The translations under genes and the position numbers were made by a program. From Acidobacteriota bacterium (GTDB lineage: Bacteria > Acidobacteriota > Vicinamibacteria > Vicinamibacterales > UBA2999), in contig CAUJDN010000080.1 of NCBI GenBank assembly GCA_963169195.1, forward strand, positions 1 through 39,676: a stretch of DNA of 39,676 nucleotides, in the 5' to 3' direction. Below, in pieces: positions 16,585 through 26,021 of this stretch. The notes beneath the pieces were generated by a model. The model saw only the letters and a list, made by a program, of their open reading frames with translations. It had not been told where the DNA came from and did no database searches. Position 1 is the first letter of the stretch. Every line of letters begins with the position of its first letter.

Positions 16585-17784
16585 AGACGTCTTCTCGGGC
16601 AGCGCTGCGACGCCGGGCAGCACCTGGCCGCCCAGGAACTCGAGCGACGCGCCGCCGCCCGTCGAGATGTGCGTCATCTGGCCGGCCACGCCCGCGGCGT
16701 TGACGGCGGCCACCGAGTCGCCGCCGCCGATGATGGTGGTGCCGTGCACCTTCGCGCACGCGTGGGCCACCGCCATGGTGCCGGCGGCGAAGGGCGCCAC
16801 TTCGAACACGCCCATCGGACCGTTCCACACCACGGTCTTCGCGTCCTTCAGCAGGTCGGCGAAGAGGTGTGCCGTGGCGGGGCCGATGTCGAGGCCCATG
16901 CGATCGCCGATCGCGGCGTCGTGCACCTCCAGCACGGCGGTCGTGGCGGCGGCGTCGATTCTCTCCGCGACCACGTGATCCACGGGCAACTGCAACGGCA
17001 CGCCGCGCGCCTGCGCGTGCGACAGGATGGCTCGTGCCGCGTCCAGCTTGTCGTCCTCGACGAGCGAGCGGCCCACCGGCATGCCGAGCGCCTTGAAGAA
17101 CGTGTAGGCCATCGCGCCGCCGATGATCAGCCGGTCCACGCGGCCCAGCATGCTCTCGATGACCTCGATCTTGTCAGACACCTTCGCGCCGCCAATCACG
17201 GCCACGAACGGTCGATCCGGGCTGCCGAGCGCGAGGCCGAGGTAGGTGAGCTCCTTCTCCATGAGCAGGCCGGCCGCGGCGTCCGTGAAGTGCGGCACCA
17301 TGCCCGCCACCGACGCGTGCGCACGGTGCGCCGCGCCGAACGCGTCGTCGACGTAGGCGTCGGCCAGTTCCGCCAGGGACGCGGCAAACGCCGGGTCGTT
17401 CTTCTCCTCTTCGGCGTGGAAGCGGAGGTTCTCGAGCAGGACGAGCTTCGACCCGTCCTCGGCGTGGGCCGAGGCGACGGCCTGCCGCGCCGGCTCACCG
17501 ATGCAGTCGGCGGCAAAGGTCACCGGCCGGCCCAGGAGCGAGCCCAGGTGGTCCGCCACCGGCGTCAGGCTGAACTTCGGCACCGGCTTGCCCTTCGGCC
17601 GGCCCAGGTGCGAGGCGAGAACGACGGTGGCGCCGGCGTCGAGCGCGTGGCGCACCGTCGGCAGCGCCGCGGTGATGCGGGTGTCGTCCGTGATGCGCCC
17701 CTCCTTGAGGGGCACGTTGAAGTCTACGCGGATGAAGACGCGCTTGCCGCGCAGGTCGAGGTCGCGGATGGAGTACTTGGTCAT
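16582..17784 (-). CDS. pgk: Phosphoglycerate kinase
   Basis: A 400-residue cytoplasmic enzyme making ATP and 3-phosphoglycerate from 1,3-bisphosphoglycerate. It shows [11 protein letters not shown] near the N terminus, [37 protein letters not shown] and the C-terminal nucleotide loop [12 protein letters not shown] 17784 is preferred to the preceding GTG. There is no recognisable ribosome site, because the bases upstream are already the 8-bp repeat array. Translation may therefore depend on coupling or on the structure of that array. It is the middle gene of the operon. Confidence 0.98.
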   Translation of the reverse strand: MTKYSIRDLDLRGKRVFIRVDFNVPLKEGRITDDTRITAALPTVRHALDAGATVVLASHLGRPKGKPVPKFSLTPVADHLGSLLGRPVTFAADCIGEPARQAVASAHAEDGSKLVLLENLRFHAEEEKNDPAFAASLAELADAYVDDAFGAAHRAHASVAGMVPHFTDAAAGLLMEKELTYLGLALGSPDRPFVAVIGGAKVSDKIEVIESMLGRVDRLIIGGAMAYTFFKALGMPVGRSLVEDDKLDAARAILSHAQARGVPLQLPVDHVVAERIDAAATTAVLEVHDAAIGDRMGLDIGPATAHLFADLLKDAKTVVWNGPMGVFEVAPFAAGTMAVAHACAKVHGTTIIGGGDSVAAVNAAGVAGQMTHISTGGGASLEFLGGQVLPGVAALPEKTS

Positions 17785-17787
17785 CAC

Positions 17788-17988
17788 GGGTTCTGAGGTT
17801 CTGAGGTTCTGGGGTTCTGGGGTTCTGGGGTTCTGAGGTTCTGAGGTTCTGAGGTTCTGAGGTTCTGGGGTTCTGAGGTTCTGGAGGTTCTGAGGTTCTG
17901 GAGGTTCTGGAGGTTCTGAGGTTCTGGAGGTTCTGGGGTTCTGGGGTTCTGAGGTTCTGGAGTTCTGAGGTTCTGAGGTTCTGGAGTT
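17788..17988. repeat. 8-bp tandem repeats, left arm of the gap-pgk inverted pair
   Basis: About two dozen units of GGTTCTGA or GGTTCTGG, some two bases longer (GGTTCTGGAG), fill the stretch upstream of pgk. The reverse-complement family lies at 18031-18149, about 45 bp away. The whole 373-bp gap between gap and pgk is these two arms plus a short non-repeat spacer; no gene is seen in it. Confidence 0.95.
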
Positions 17989-18030
17989 CGGCGAACCATC
18001 GTCAGATGACGCCGGTCCCGGGGAACTTCA

Positions 18031-18149
18031 GGACCGCAGAACCGCAGAACCCCAGAACCCCAGAACCCCAGAACTCCAGAACCTCAGAACCTCAGAACCT
18101 CAGAACCTCAGAACCTCAGAACCCTCAGAACCCCAGAACCTCAGAACCG
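18031..18149. repeat. 8-bp tandem repeats, right arm of the gap-pgk inverted pair
   Basis: About fourteen units of CAGAACCT or CAGAACCC, complementary to the array at 17788-17988. In a gap-pgk transcript the two arms could pair over roughly 110 bp, with register slips. Confidence 0.95.
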
Positions 18150-18157
18150 GAAAGCTG

Positions 18158-19177
<1,020 letters not shown>

Positions 19178-19200
19178 TCATTCTACCGGAGCCGGCCGCC

Positions 19201-19230
19201 TTGCGGGCACCCCGTTTCGGGGACTATACT
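19201..19230 (+). promoter_or_regulatory. Putative sigma-70 promoter of the LPS operon
   Basis: TTGCGG (19201-19206) and TATACT (19225-19230) are separated by 18 bp, and 21 bp lie between the -10 and the waaA ATG. This is the only good promoter seen at the head of the long + strand LPS gene run. Confidence 0.6.
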
Positions 19231-19251
19231 CGACAAGGCGTAAGTCCTTTA

Positions 19252-20574
19252 ATGTATACCTTTTACAGTGTCCTCGTCCTGGCGGTGTTCGTCCTCGCCT
19301 CGCCGTGGTTCGTCTACCAGGCGCTTCGCTACCGCAAGTACGTCGGCGGCCTCGGCCAGCGCATGGGCTACCTGCCCGTGTCGTTCAACATGGACGGCGA
19401 CGAGTCGATCTGGATTCACGCCGTCTCGGTGGGCGAAGTGCTGACGGCGCGGCCGCTCATCGCGGACCTGCGGAAGCGCTATCCGCTGCTGAAGATGTTC
19501 CTCTCCACGACCACGATGGCCGGGCAGCAGCTCGCGCGGCGGAGCGTGCCGAACGTGGACGAGGTGTTCTACTTCCCGTTCGACCTGGGCATCGTCGTCC
19601 GCCGCACGCTGGATCTCGTGCGCCCGCGGATGTTCCTGATGATGGAGACGGAGATCTGGCCGGTGGTCCTGCGCGAGTGCCGGCGGCGCGGCGTGCGGAC
19701 CGCCGTGGTGAACGGACGCCTCTCGACGCGCTCGTTCCCGCGTTACCGGATGATTCGCCTCTTCATGCGCCGCGTGCTGCAGGACGTGGATCGCTTCTGC
19801 GTGCAGAGCGACGAGTCGGCGCGACGCTTCATCGAGCTCGGCGCCGACCCGACGCGCGTGGTGGTCACCGGCTCGCTGAAGTTCGACTCGCTGGAACCGC
19901 CGGGGCAGGTGCGTGCCCGGGACCGCGTGCTGCGCTATTTCCGGGTGCCGGCCTCGCGCCCGATCCTCGTCGCGGGCAGCACGATGAAGGGCGAGGAAAC
20001 CGCCGTGCTGCGCGCCTTCCGGCGCGTGCGCGCGACGTCGCCCTCGGCGCTCCTCATCCTGGCTCCGCGCCATCCCGAGCGCTTCTCGGAGGTCGAGGCG
20101 CTGTGCCGGGGCGAGGGCTGGAAGACCGTGCGCCGCACGGAGCTGGCCATCGACGCCGACCCGCGCGCCGACATCGTCGTGCTCGACACGATCGGCGAGC
20201 TGGCCACGCTCTATCAGCTCGGCACCGTCGTCTTCGTCGGCGGCAGCCTCGTGCCGACGGGCGGGCACAACGTGCTCGAGCCGGCCGTCTTCGGCAAGCC
20301 CATCGTGTTCGGGCCGCACATGGAGAACTTCCGCGAGATCGCGGACACCTTCCTGGCCTCGGGCGCGGCCGTCCGGCTCGACGACGAGGGGCAGCTCGAG
20401 GAGGCGTTCGTCGGCCTGCTGGGCGATCCGGTCCGCCGCGCGCGACTCGGCGCGGCGGCGCGCGCGCTCGTCGAGGCGAACCGCGGGGCGAAGGACAAGA
20501 CCATGACGGTGCTCGAGGCCCTCGTGCAGCCAGCCGCGCCGTCCAACGTAATCCCCTTCAGGCCCATTGCTTGA
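19252..20574 (+). CDS. waaA: 3-deoxy-D-manno-octulosonic acid transferase
   Basis: A 440-residue inner-membrane-associated GT-B transferase adding Kdo to lipid IVA. An N-terminal membrane helix (3-22) precedes IWIHAVSVGEVL, with catalytic Glu62. Also visible are STTTMAGQQLA, METEIWP, VNGRLSTRS, VTGSLKFD, and the C-terminal donor-site region VFVGGSLVPTGGHNVLEP. ATG 19252 starts right before the membrane anchor; longer frames run into the divergent promoter. First gene of the LPS operon; its last 8 bases overlap lpxK. Confidence 0.96.
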   Translation: MYTFYSVLVLAVFVLASPWFVYQALRYRKYVGGLGQRMGYLPVSFNMDGDESIWIHAVSVGEVLTARPLIADLRKRYPLLKMFLSTTTMAGQQLARRSVPNVDEVFYFPFDLGIVVRRTLDLVRPRMFLMMETEIWPVVLRECRRRGVRTAVVNGRLSTRSFPRYRMIRLFMRRVLQDVDRFCVQSDESARRFIELGADPTRVVVTGSLKFDSLEPPGQVRARDRVLRYFRVPASRPILVAGSTMKGEETAVLRAFRRVRATSPSALLILAPRHPERFSEVEALCRGEGWKTVRRTELAIDADPRADIVVLDTIGELATLYQLGTVVFVGGSLVPTGGHNVLEPAVFGKPIVFGPHMENFREIADTFLASGAAVRLDDEGQLEEAFVGLLGDPVRRARLGAAARALVEANRGAKDKTMTVLEALVQPAAPSNVIPFRPIA

Positions 20575-21682
20575 CCTCCTCTATGCCCGGGCCGCGAGGT
20601 GGCGGCGTCACGCGGCCGGGCGGTGGCCGGATCGCCAGCGGCGCCTGCAACGGCCGGTCGTCAGCGTGGGGAACCTCTCCGTGGGCGGCACCGGCAAGAG
20701 CCCGGTGGCCGGCGCGCTGGCCGCGTGGCTCGTCGCGCGCGGCGAGCGGCCCGCGATCCTCAGCCGGGGCTACCGACGACGGACGGACGTGCCGGGCGTG
20801 ACGGTCGTCTCCGATGGGCAGTCCATCCTCGCGGATCTCGCGCGGTCCGGCGACGAGCCCCTGATGCTCGCGAGGGCCGTACCGGGCGCCGTGGTGTGCG
20901 TCGGCCCGGATCGCTACCTGTCCGGCGTGCTGGCCGAACGCCGGCTCGGCGCCACGGTACACCTGCTCGACGACGGGTTCCAGCACGTCGCGCTGGCGCG
21001 CGATCTCGACGTGCTGGTGAGCTCGGTCGGGGAGATCCGCCGGGGACGCGTGCTGCCGCGCGGGCGGCTGCGCGAGCCGGCGGACGCCGCCTCGTGTGCG
21101 GACCTGCTGGTGGTGATGGGGTCGGAGGCGGGCGCGGCTGCGGACGAGGCGCGTGCCCTCGGGATCGGCATCGCATGCGGCGCGGCACGCGAGCCGGGCA
21201 CGCCGCTCGCTGTCGGGAGTCGGGAGCCGGAAGTCGAGGGTCGGGGGCCGGGCGCCGATTCGACGGTCGTTGTCGCGTGCGGGATTGCGAACCCGCAGCG
21301 GTTCGTCGACGACGTGAAGGCGGCGGGGTACCAGGTGGCGCGCGCGGTGATTTTTCCGGATCACCATGCGTTCTCCCCGCGCGACGTGGCGCGCATCGGG
21401 GCGGCCGTGTCCGAGACGAGCGCGGCGGCGGTGTTCACGACGGACAAGGACGCGGTACGCTTCGAGGCGGTCGGCACGCTCCCGTTCCCGCTGTTCCGCG
21501 TGCCGATGCGCCTGGCGTTCGATCCGCCCGACGTGCTGTTCGACGCCGTGGCCGCGGTTCTCACTGTCAAAGGGAGCTCGCCTCCCGACTCCCCATTCCC
21601 GACGCCCGACGCCCGGCCCGGGCCGTCCGCCTCCCGCCTCCGGCCTCCCGGCGCCCGACGCGATCCCGGAGCCCCCGCGTGA
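20567..21682 (+). CDS. lpxK: Tetraacyldisaccharide 4'-kinase
   Basis: 371 residues, phosphorylating the lipid A disaccharide at the 4' position on the cytoplasmic face of the inner membrane. The P loop is SVGNLSVGGTGKSP (33-46). Also seen are ILSRGYRRR, DDGFQH (135-140), RGRVLPRGRLREP and TTDKDAVRF (291-299). TTG 20567 overlaps the waaA stop, suggesting translational coupling. The N terminus is shorter than in E. coli, so the membrane helix is weak. Odd: residues of about 216-231 and the tail after 336 are low-complexity stretches encoded by GGGAGTCGGGAGCC-like and CCCGACGCCCGACGCC-like short repeats. Confidence 0.94.
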   Translation: MLDLLYARAARWRRHAAGRWPDRQRRLQRPVVSVGNLSVGGTGKSPVAGALAAWLVARGERPAILSRGYRRRTDVPGVTVVSDGQSILADLARSGDEPLMLARAVPGAVVCVGPDRYLSGVLAERRLGATVHLLDDGFQHVALARDLDVLVSSVGEIRRGRVLPRGRLREPADAASCADLLVVMGSEAGAAADEARALGIGIACGAAREPGTPLAVGSREPEVEGRGPGADSTVVVACGIANPQRFVDDVKAAGYQVARAVIFPDHHAFSPRDVARIGAAVSETSAAAVFTTDKDAVRFEAVGTLPFPLFRVPMRLAFDPPDVLFDAVAAVLTVKGSSPPDSPFPTPDARPGPSASRLRPPGARRDPGAPA

Positions 21683-22590
21683 GACACGCCCTGGAATACC
21701 GGGCGGTCGTCCTGGTGCGCGCGGTGGCGTGCCGGCTGCCCGATTCGCTCGTGCGGGCCCTGGGCTCGACGCTGGGCCTGGCCTTCTACGTCCTCGATCG
21801 CCCGCACCGACGCGTGGCGCTCGGCAACCTGGCGGCGTGCTTCCCGGGGCGATCCGCGTCCGAGCGGAGAGCCATTGCCCGCGGGACCTTCAGGCACTTC
21901 GGCCGGCTGCTGCTCGAACTGCTGCGGTTCAGCGCGCTTCCGGCCCGCACGCGCGCCGCGCTCGTCGAGATCGAAGGGGCCGAGCGCGTGCGGCACGCGT
22001 ACGCGAAGGGCAAGGGGGTGCTGTTCTTCACGGGTCACTTCGGCTTCTGGGAGTTGCACGCCGTCCAGCACGGTGCGGCATTCGAGCCCATCGGCATGCT
22101 GGCGCGCGCGCTCGACAACCCGCGGCTGAACGCGTTGCTCGAGGAGATCCGGGGGGCAACCGGCAACCACTGCATCTACCGCCAGGGTGCGGTGCGCCGC
22201 GTGTTGAAAGCGCTCGCGGGCGGCCACGGCGTGGCGATGCTGATCGACCAGCACATGCACAGCCCGGACGCGATCTGGGTGAACTTCTTCGGCCGCCCCG
22301 CGGCCACGACGTCCACGCTGGCCGCGCTCGCGCTGCGCACCGGCGCGCCGGTCGTCCCCGTGTTCGCCCTGCCGCTCCCCGGTGGGCGGTTCCGGTTCGT
22401 GTACGAGCCCGCGGTGGAGCCCCCGGCCGGCGACGGCCCGGAGGCCATCCATGAGTTCACCCAGCGGTGCACGGACGTGCTGGAGATGTACGTCCGCCGC
22501 CAGCCCGACCTGTGGTTGTGGATGCACCGCCGCTGGCGAGACGCCCCCGCGCCCGAGACCCGGGGTATCTTCCCCTCAGCGCAGGAGTGA
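21679..22590 (+). CDS. Lysophospholipid (lauroyl/myristoyl) acyltransferase, LpxL/HtrB family
   Basis: A 303-residue inner-membrane enzyme expected to add a secondary acyl chain to Kdo-lipid A. The catalytic HFGFWE motif (His120, Glu125) is in FFTGHFGFWELHAVQ. RALDNPRLN and the later MLIDQHMHS and FFGRPAATT are typical of the family. GTG 21679 overlaps the lpxK stop by four bases, and a hydrophobic N-terminal helix follows. Which acyl chain or position (LpxL or LpxM role) cannot be decided. The following gene is 152 bp away across the 15-bp repeat array. Confidence 0.92.
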   Translation: MRHALEYRAVVLVRAVACRLPDSLVRALGSTLGLAFYVLDRPHRRVALGNLAACFPGRSASERRAIARGTFRHFGRLLLELLRFSALPARTRAALVEIEGAERVRHAYAKGKGVLFFTGHFGFWELHAVQHGAAFEPIGMLARALDNPRLNALLEEIRGATGNHCIYRQGAVRRVLKALAGGHGVAMLIDQHMHSPDAIWVNFFGRPAATTSTLAALALRTGAPVVPVFALPLPGGRFRFVYEPAVEPPAGDGPEAIHEFTQRCTDVLEMYVRRQPDLWLWMHRRWRDAPAPETRGIFPSAQE

Positions 22591-22599
22591 CGTGGAACC

Positions 22600-22745
22600 C
22601 TCATGCTTTGCACCTCCGTGCTTCGCACCCCCGTGCTTCGCACCCCCGTGCTTCGCACCCCCGTGCTTCGAACCTGCGTGCTTCGAACCTGCGTGCTTCG
22701 AACCTGCGTGCTTCGCACCCCCGTGCCCGGCCCCCTCGTGCCTTG
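22600..22745. repeat. 15-bp tandem repeat array, copy A3
   Basis: Nine to ten units of GTGCTTCGCACCCCC or GTGCTTCGAACCTGC separate the acyltransferase from waaF. Orientation is as at 1-115. The last degenerate unit (GTGCCTTGAACCA) contains the likely waaF start codon TTG 22743. Confidence 0.93.
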
Positions 22746-23762
22746 AACCACTCGTGCCGTAACCTGGTCGTGCTCTCGCCCAACTGGCTGGGTGACGCCG
22801 TGATGGCGCTGCCGGCGCTGGCCGACGTGCGCCGGCACTTCGCGGGCGCGCGACTCACGGTTGCCGCGCGCGCGCCGGTGGTGGCGCTGTTCCGGATGGT
22901 CGAGGGCGTGGACGACGTGCTGGTGCTGCCGGGGCGCGGCGGCCTGGCTGCGCTGACGTCGTGGACGCAGGACGTGGCCGCGCTCGAGGGCGGCGGGTTC
23001 GACACCGCCCTGCTCTTCCCCAATTCGTTCGCGTCGGCGCTGGTCGTGTCGCGCGCGGGCATCCGCGAGCGCTGGGGGCTCGCCACCGACGGGCGGCGGT
23101 GTCTGCTCACGCGCAGTGCGCCGAAACCGCGCGGGTGCGCGCACCAGGCGGACTACTATCAGGCGCTGGTGGCGGCCCTGGACATCGAGAACGGTCCCCT
23201 GTGGGCCCGCGTGGACGCGCCCGTGCTGGAGGTGTCGCCGGCGCCGGACGGGCCCTACGTGGTCCTCGCGCCGGGCGCCGCCTACGGTGGGGCGAAGCAG
23301 TGGATCCCGGAGCGCTTCGCGGAGCTCGCCGCGCTGGTGCGGCGCGAGCGCGCGTGGTCCGTGGCACTGGTCGGGAGCCGCGCGGATGCGGCCGTCTGCC
23401 ACGAGATCGTCGATCGAAGTGTCCGCATGCACGGTGGCGGCCCTTCGGCCTCGCTGGTGGACCTGAGCGGGCGCACGAGCCTGGCCGAGCTGGCCGCGGT
23501 GCTCGCGGGCGCGCGTGCGGTGGTGTCCAACGATTCGGGCGCCATGCACCTGGCCGGCGCCGTCGGCGCGCCGGTCGTGGCGATCTTCGGCGCTACCAAC
23601 GAGCACCGCACCGCGCCGCTGAGGCGCGGACCGCGCTCGCCCGCACCCCGCATCCTGGCCACCGACGTGTGGTGCCGGCCGTGCATGCTGCGCGAGTGCC
23701 CGATCGATCACCGGTGCATGACGGGCATCAGCGCGCGCGACGTCTTCGACGCGATGGCGTAG
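22743..23762 (+). CDS. waaF: ADP-heptose:LPS heptosyltransferase II
   Basis: A 339-residue cytoplasmic-face GT-B enzyme (family 9) adding the second inner-core heptose. The N terminus RNLVVLSPNWLGDAVMALPAL aligns with the WaaF start, so TTG 22743 is the best choice although it lies in a repeat; GTG 22770 would cut the first strand. The C-terminal donor half has VLAPGAAYGGAKQWIPERFA, VSNDSGAMHLAGAVG and FGATNEHRTAPL. A late Cys cluster (WCRPCMLRECPIDHRC) is common in this family. Upstream in-frame codons are repeat-derived. Confidence 0.95.
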   Translation: MNHSCRNLVVLSPNWLGDAVMALPALADVRRHFAGARLTVAARAPVVALFRMVEGVDDVLVLPGRGGLAALTSWTQDVAALEGGGFDTALLFPNSFASALVVSRAGIRERWGLATDGRRCLLTRSAPKPRGCAHQADYYQALVAALDIENGPLWARVDAPVLEVSPAPDGPYVVLAPGAAYGGAKQWIPERFAELAALVRRERAWSVALVGSRADAAVCHEIVDRSVRMHGGGPSASLVDLSGRTSLAELAAVLAGARAVVSNDSGAMHLAGAVGAPVVAIFGATNEHRTAPLRRGPRSPAPRILATDVWCRPCMLRECPIDHRCMTGISARDVFDAMA

Positions 23763-23856
23763 GGCGCCGGGTGGGCCGTGCTTCGCACGGTAGGCGGCTT
23801 TTCGCGCCGTGGGCCCGCCGAAGCCCTGGCGAAGGCGGGTGGGAGGATGGACTGGG
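23763..23856. other. Hairpin-rich leader between waaF and gmhB
   Basis: Three small inverted repeats lie in 94 bp: CCGTGC-TTC-GCACGG (23776-23790), CGGC/GCCG around 23795-23809, and CCCGCC/GGCGGG (23814-23819 and 23834-23839). No T run follows, so it is not a typical terminator. It may be an mRNA-processing or repeat element. Confidence 0.45.
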
Positions 23857-24447
23857 ATGGCGCAGATGCACGTGGGCGGGCGGGCGGCGGTGTTCCTGGA
23901 CCGGGACGGGACGATCAACGAGGACGTCGGCTATCTGACCGACGTGGCCCAGTTGCGCATCTACCCGTTCGCGGCGGATGCGATCCGGCTCCTCCGGCGC
24001 GCCGGCTTTGCCATCGTCGTCGTCACCAACCAGGGCGGCGTCGCGCGCGGACTGATGACGGCGGCGTTCGTCGAGGAGACCCACCGGCGCGTGGCCGCCC
24101 GGCTCGATCGCGCCGGCGCGCACGTGGACGATTGGCTGTACTGCCCGCACCATCCCGAAGCGGTGGTGCCGGAGTTGTCCACGCCCTGTGCGTGCCGCAA
24201 GCCCGGGACCGCCATGCCGCTGGAGGCGGCCGCCCGCCATGGAATCGACCTCGCCCGCTCGTGGGTCATCGGCGACCACTGGCGCGACGTGCAGATGGGG
24301 CACGCCGTGGGCGCGCGGGCCGTGCTGCTGCGCACCGGGCACGGTCGCGACCAGGAGACGTGGCGGCCCGAGGGACAGCGCGTGGAGGCCATCTGCGATA
24401 ACCTGATGGCCGCCGCCGCGTTCGTGCTGGGACCGGGCCTCCGGTAG
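23857..24447 (+). CDS. gmhB: D-glycero-beta-D-manno-heptose 1,7-bisphosphate 7-phosphatase
   Basis: A 196-residue cytoplasmic HAD phosphatase in the ADP-heptose pathway. Nucleophile and acid are Asp15 and Asp17 in VFLDRDGTINEDVGYL. VVTNQGGVARG follows, then the zinc-binding insert CPHHPE...CACRKPGT (one Cys-His-His and two Cys), and VIGDHWRDVQMG as motif IV. ATG 23857 has GGAGG at 23842-23846, spacing about 10; ATG 23866 is an alternative. Works just before the cytidylyltransferase and after the kinase encoded next to it. Confidence 0.95.
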   Translation: MAQMHVGGRAAVFLDRDGTINEDVGYLTDVAQLRIYPFAADAIRLLRRAGFAIVVVTNQGGVARGLMTAAFVEETHRRVAARLDRAGAHVDDWLYCPHHPEAVVPELSTPCACRKPGTAMPLEAAARHGIDLARSWVIGDHWRDVQMGHAVGARAVLLRTGHGRDQETWRPEGQRVEAICDNLMAAAAFVLGPGLR

Positions 24448-24497
24448 GCCTCGCGGCGACAAGGCCTCGCGTCGCTCGGTGGGATCCGGGAAGGCTG

Positions 24498-25478
24498 ATG
24501 ATCGAGATCGTCCGAAAGTTCAAGGCTGCCACCATCGTCGTCATCGGCGACCTGATCGCGGACGAGTACGTCTACGGCCGCGTGGCCCGCGTGTCGCGCG
24601 AGGCGCCGGTGCTCATCCTCGAGTACGACTCGACGGAGGTCGTGCCGGGTGGCGCCGGCAACGCCGCTGGCAACGCGGCGGCGCTCGGCGGCCAGGTGCG
24701 GCTCGTGTCGCTCGTCGGCCGCGACGAGCCCGGGCGCCGCGTGCAGCGTGCCCTGCCCGCGCGTGTGGACCGGCGCGCGCTGGTGCGCCCCGCTGGCTTC
24801 CGCACGCCGGTGAAGACCCGCATCCTCGCCGGCGGCATCCACTCGGCCAAGCAGCAGGTCGTGCGCATCGACCGCCTGTCGTCGCGTCCGGTCACCGATG
24901 CCGCGCGCGCGGCGGTCGCACGCGCAGCGCACCGGGCCGTCCGCGACGCCGATGCCGTGCTGATCTCCGACTACGGCTCGGGCCTGGTGACGCCGGCTCT
25001 GGCCCGCGACCTCGTCCATCGCGTCCGCCGGCGCGGCGTGCCGGTGCTGGTGGACTCGCGCTACGCGCTCACCCGGTACCGGGGGCTCACCGCGTGCGCG
25101 CCCAACGAGTCGGAAGTGGAGCAGGCGCTCGGGTTGCGTATCGACGACGACCTGCGCGTGCTCGAGCGCGCCGGCCGGCGGATCCTGGATCGCACCCGGA
25201 TGTCCGCCGTCATCGTCACGCGGGGAAGCCGCGGCATGGCGGTGTTCGAGCCGGGGAAGAAGACCGTCCACGTCCCCATCTTCGGGTCGGACCAGATTGC
25301 CGACGTCACCGGCGCGGGTGATACGGTGATGGCCACGCTGACGCTCGCGCTTGCCGCCGGGGCGTCGATGGAGGAGGCGGCGCGGCTGGCGAACGTGGCC
25401 GGCGGCCTGGTCGTGATGAAGCGCGGCACGGCGACGATCAGCGCCGGCGAGCTCACGCGGGCCCTCGGGAGCGCCTGA
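24498..25478 (+). CDS. hldA: D-glycero-beta-D-manno-heptose-7-phosphate kinase (RfaE domain I)
   Basis: A 326-residue PfkB/ribokinase-fold enzyme phosphorylating heptose 7-phosphate to the 1,7-bisphosphate. Substrate-side motifs are VIGDLIADEYVYG and VVPGGAGNAAGNAAALGG. LISDYGSGLV and the anion-hole/base motif DVTGAGDTV (Asp275) complete it. ATG 24498 follows GGGAAGG. In enterobacteria this activity is fused to the cytidylyltransferase (HldE); here the two parts are separate genes only 3 bp apart. Confidence 0.95.
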   Translation: MIEIVRKFKAATIVVIGDLIADEYVYGRVARVSREAPVLILEYDSTEVVPGGAGNAAGNAAALGGQVRLVSLVGRDEPGRRVQRALPARVDRRALVRPAGFRTPVKTRILAGGIHSAKQQVVRIDRLSSRPVTDAARAAVARAAHRAVRDADAVLISDYGSGLVTPALARDLVHRVRRRGVPVLVDSRYALTRYRGLTACAPNESEVEQALGLRIDDDLRVLERAGRRILDRTRMSAVIVTRGSRGMAVFEPGKKTVHVPIFGSDQIADVTGAGDTVMATLTLALAAGASMEEAARLANVAGGLVVMKRGTATISAGELTRALGSA

Positions 25479-25481
25479 CGC

Positions 25482-25949
25482 GTGGGTGAGATCGTCTCCC
25501 GGGAGGACCTGGCGGAGCGCGTCCGCCGTGGACGTGCACGCGGCCTCACTTTCGGGTTCGCCAACGGCGCGTTCGACCTCCTCCACGTGGGCCACGTGCG
25601 CTACCTGGACGCCGCACGCCGCGAGGCCGACCGGCTGATCGTCGCCGTGAACGACGACGCGTCGATCCGGAGGCTGAAGGGCCCCAACCGCCCGGTGCTG
25701 CCGGCCGCGGATCGCGCGGAGCTCGTCGCGTCGCTCCGCGCGGCGGACTACGTGGTGATCTTCCCCGAGCCCACCGTGGCGCCGCTGCTCGAGTTGCTGA
25801 AGCCCGACGTGCACTGCAAGGGCACCGACTACACGGTGGACACCGTGCCCGAGCGCGAGACCGTGAAGGCTTACGGCGGCCGCATCGCCATCGTCGGCGA
25901 CCCCAAGGATCACTCGACGACGGATCTCCTGAAGCGTCTCGGCGGGTGA
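25482..25949 (+). CDS. hldC: D-glycero-beta-D-manno-heptose 1-phosphate adenylyl/cytidylyltransferase (RfaE domain II)
   Basis: 155 residues, the nucleotidyltransferase that activates heptose 1-phosphate to ADP-heptose. The signature is NGAFDLLHVGHVRYL with the HxGH motif; VAVNDDASIRRLKGPNRP and KGTDYTVDTVPE are also typical. GTG 25482 starts 3 bp after the kinase stop. The products of this gene, the kinase and gmhB cover three steps of ADP-heptose synthesis. The isomerase GmhA and epimerase HldD are not in the window. Confidence 0.94.
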   Translation: MGEIVSREDLAERVRRGRARGLTFGFANGAFDLLHVGHVRYLDAARREADRLIVAVNDDASIRRLKGPNRPVLPAADRAELVASLRAADYVVIFPEPTVAPLLELLKPDVHCKGTDYTVDTVPERETVKAYGGRIAIVGDPKDHSTTDLLKRLGG

Positions 25950-25952
25950 AAC

Positions 25953-26019
25953 GGAAACGACGAAGCCACGAAGGACACGAGGACCGGCACGAAGGCATTT
26001 GAAAACCAAGACCCCAAGA
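25953..26019. repeat. CACGAAG-type short repeats upstream of waaC
   Basis: Degenerate ACGAAGCCACGAAGGACACGA followed by CCAAGACCCCAAGACC fills the gap and runs up to the waaC start codon. Same family as at 16526-16584. Confidence 0.75.
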
Positions 26020-26021
26020 CC

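Noticed and set aside
23763..23856. Transcription terminator between waaF and gmhB
   Set aside because: Hairpins are present, but there is no T run and the operon clearly continues with genes of the same pathway.
22176..23918. A 580-residue open frame on - through the waaF region
   Set aside because: It contains repeat-derived VRSTQVRST-like peptide and is antisense to well-identified LPS genes.
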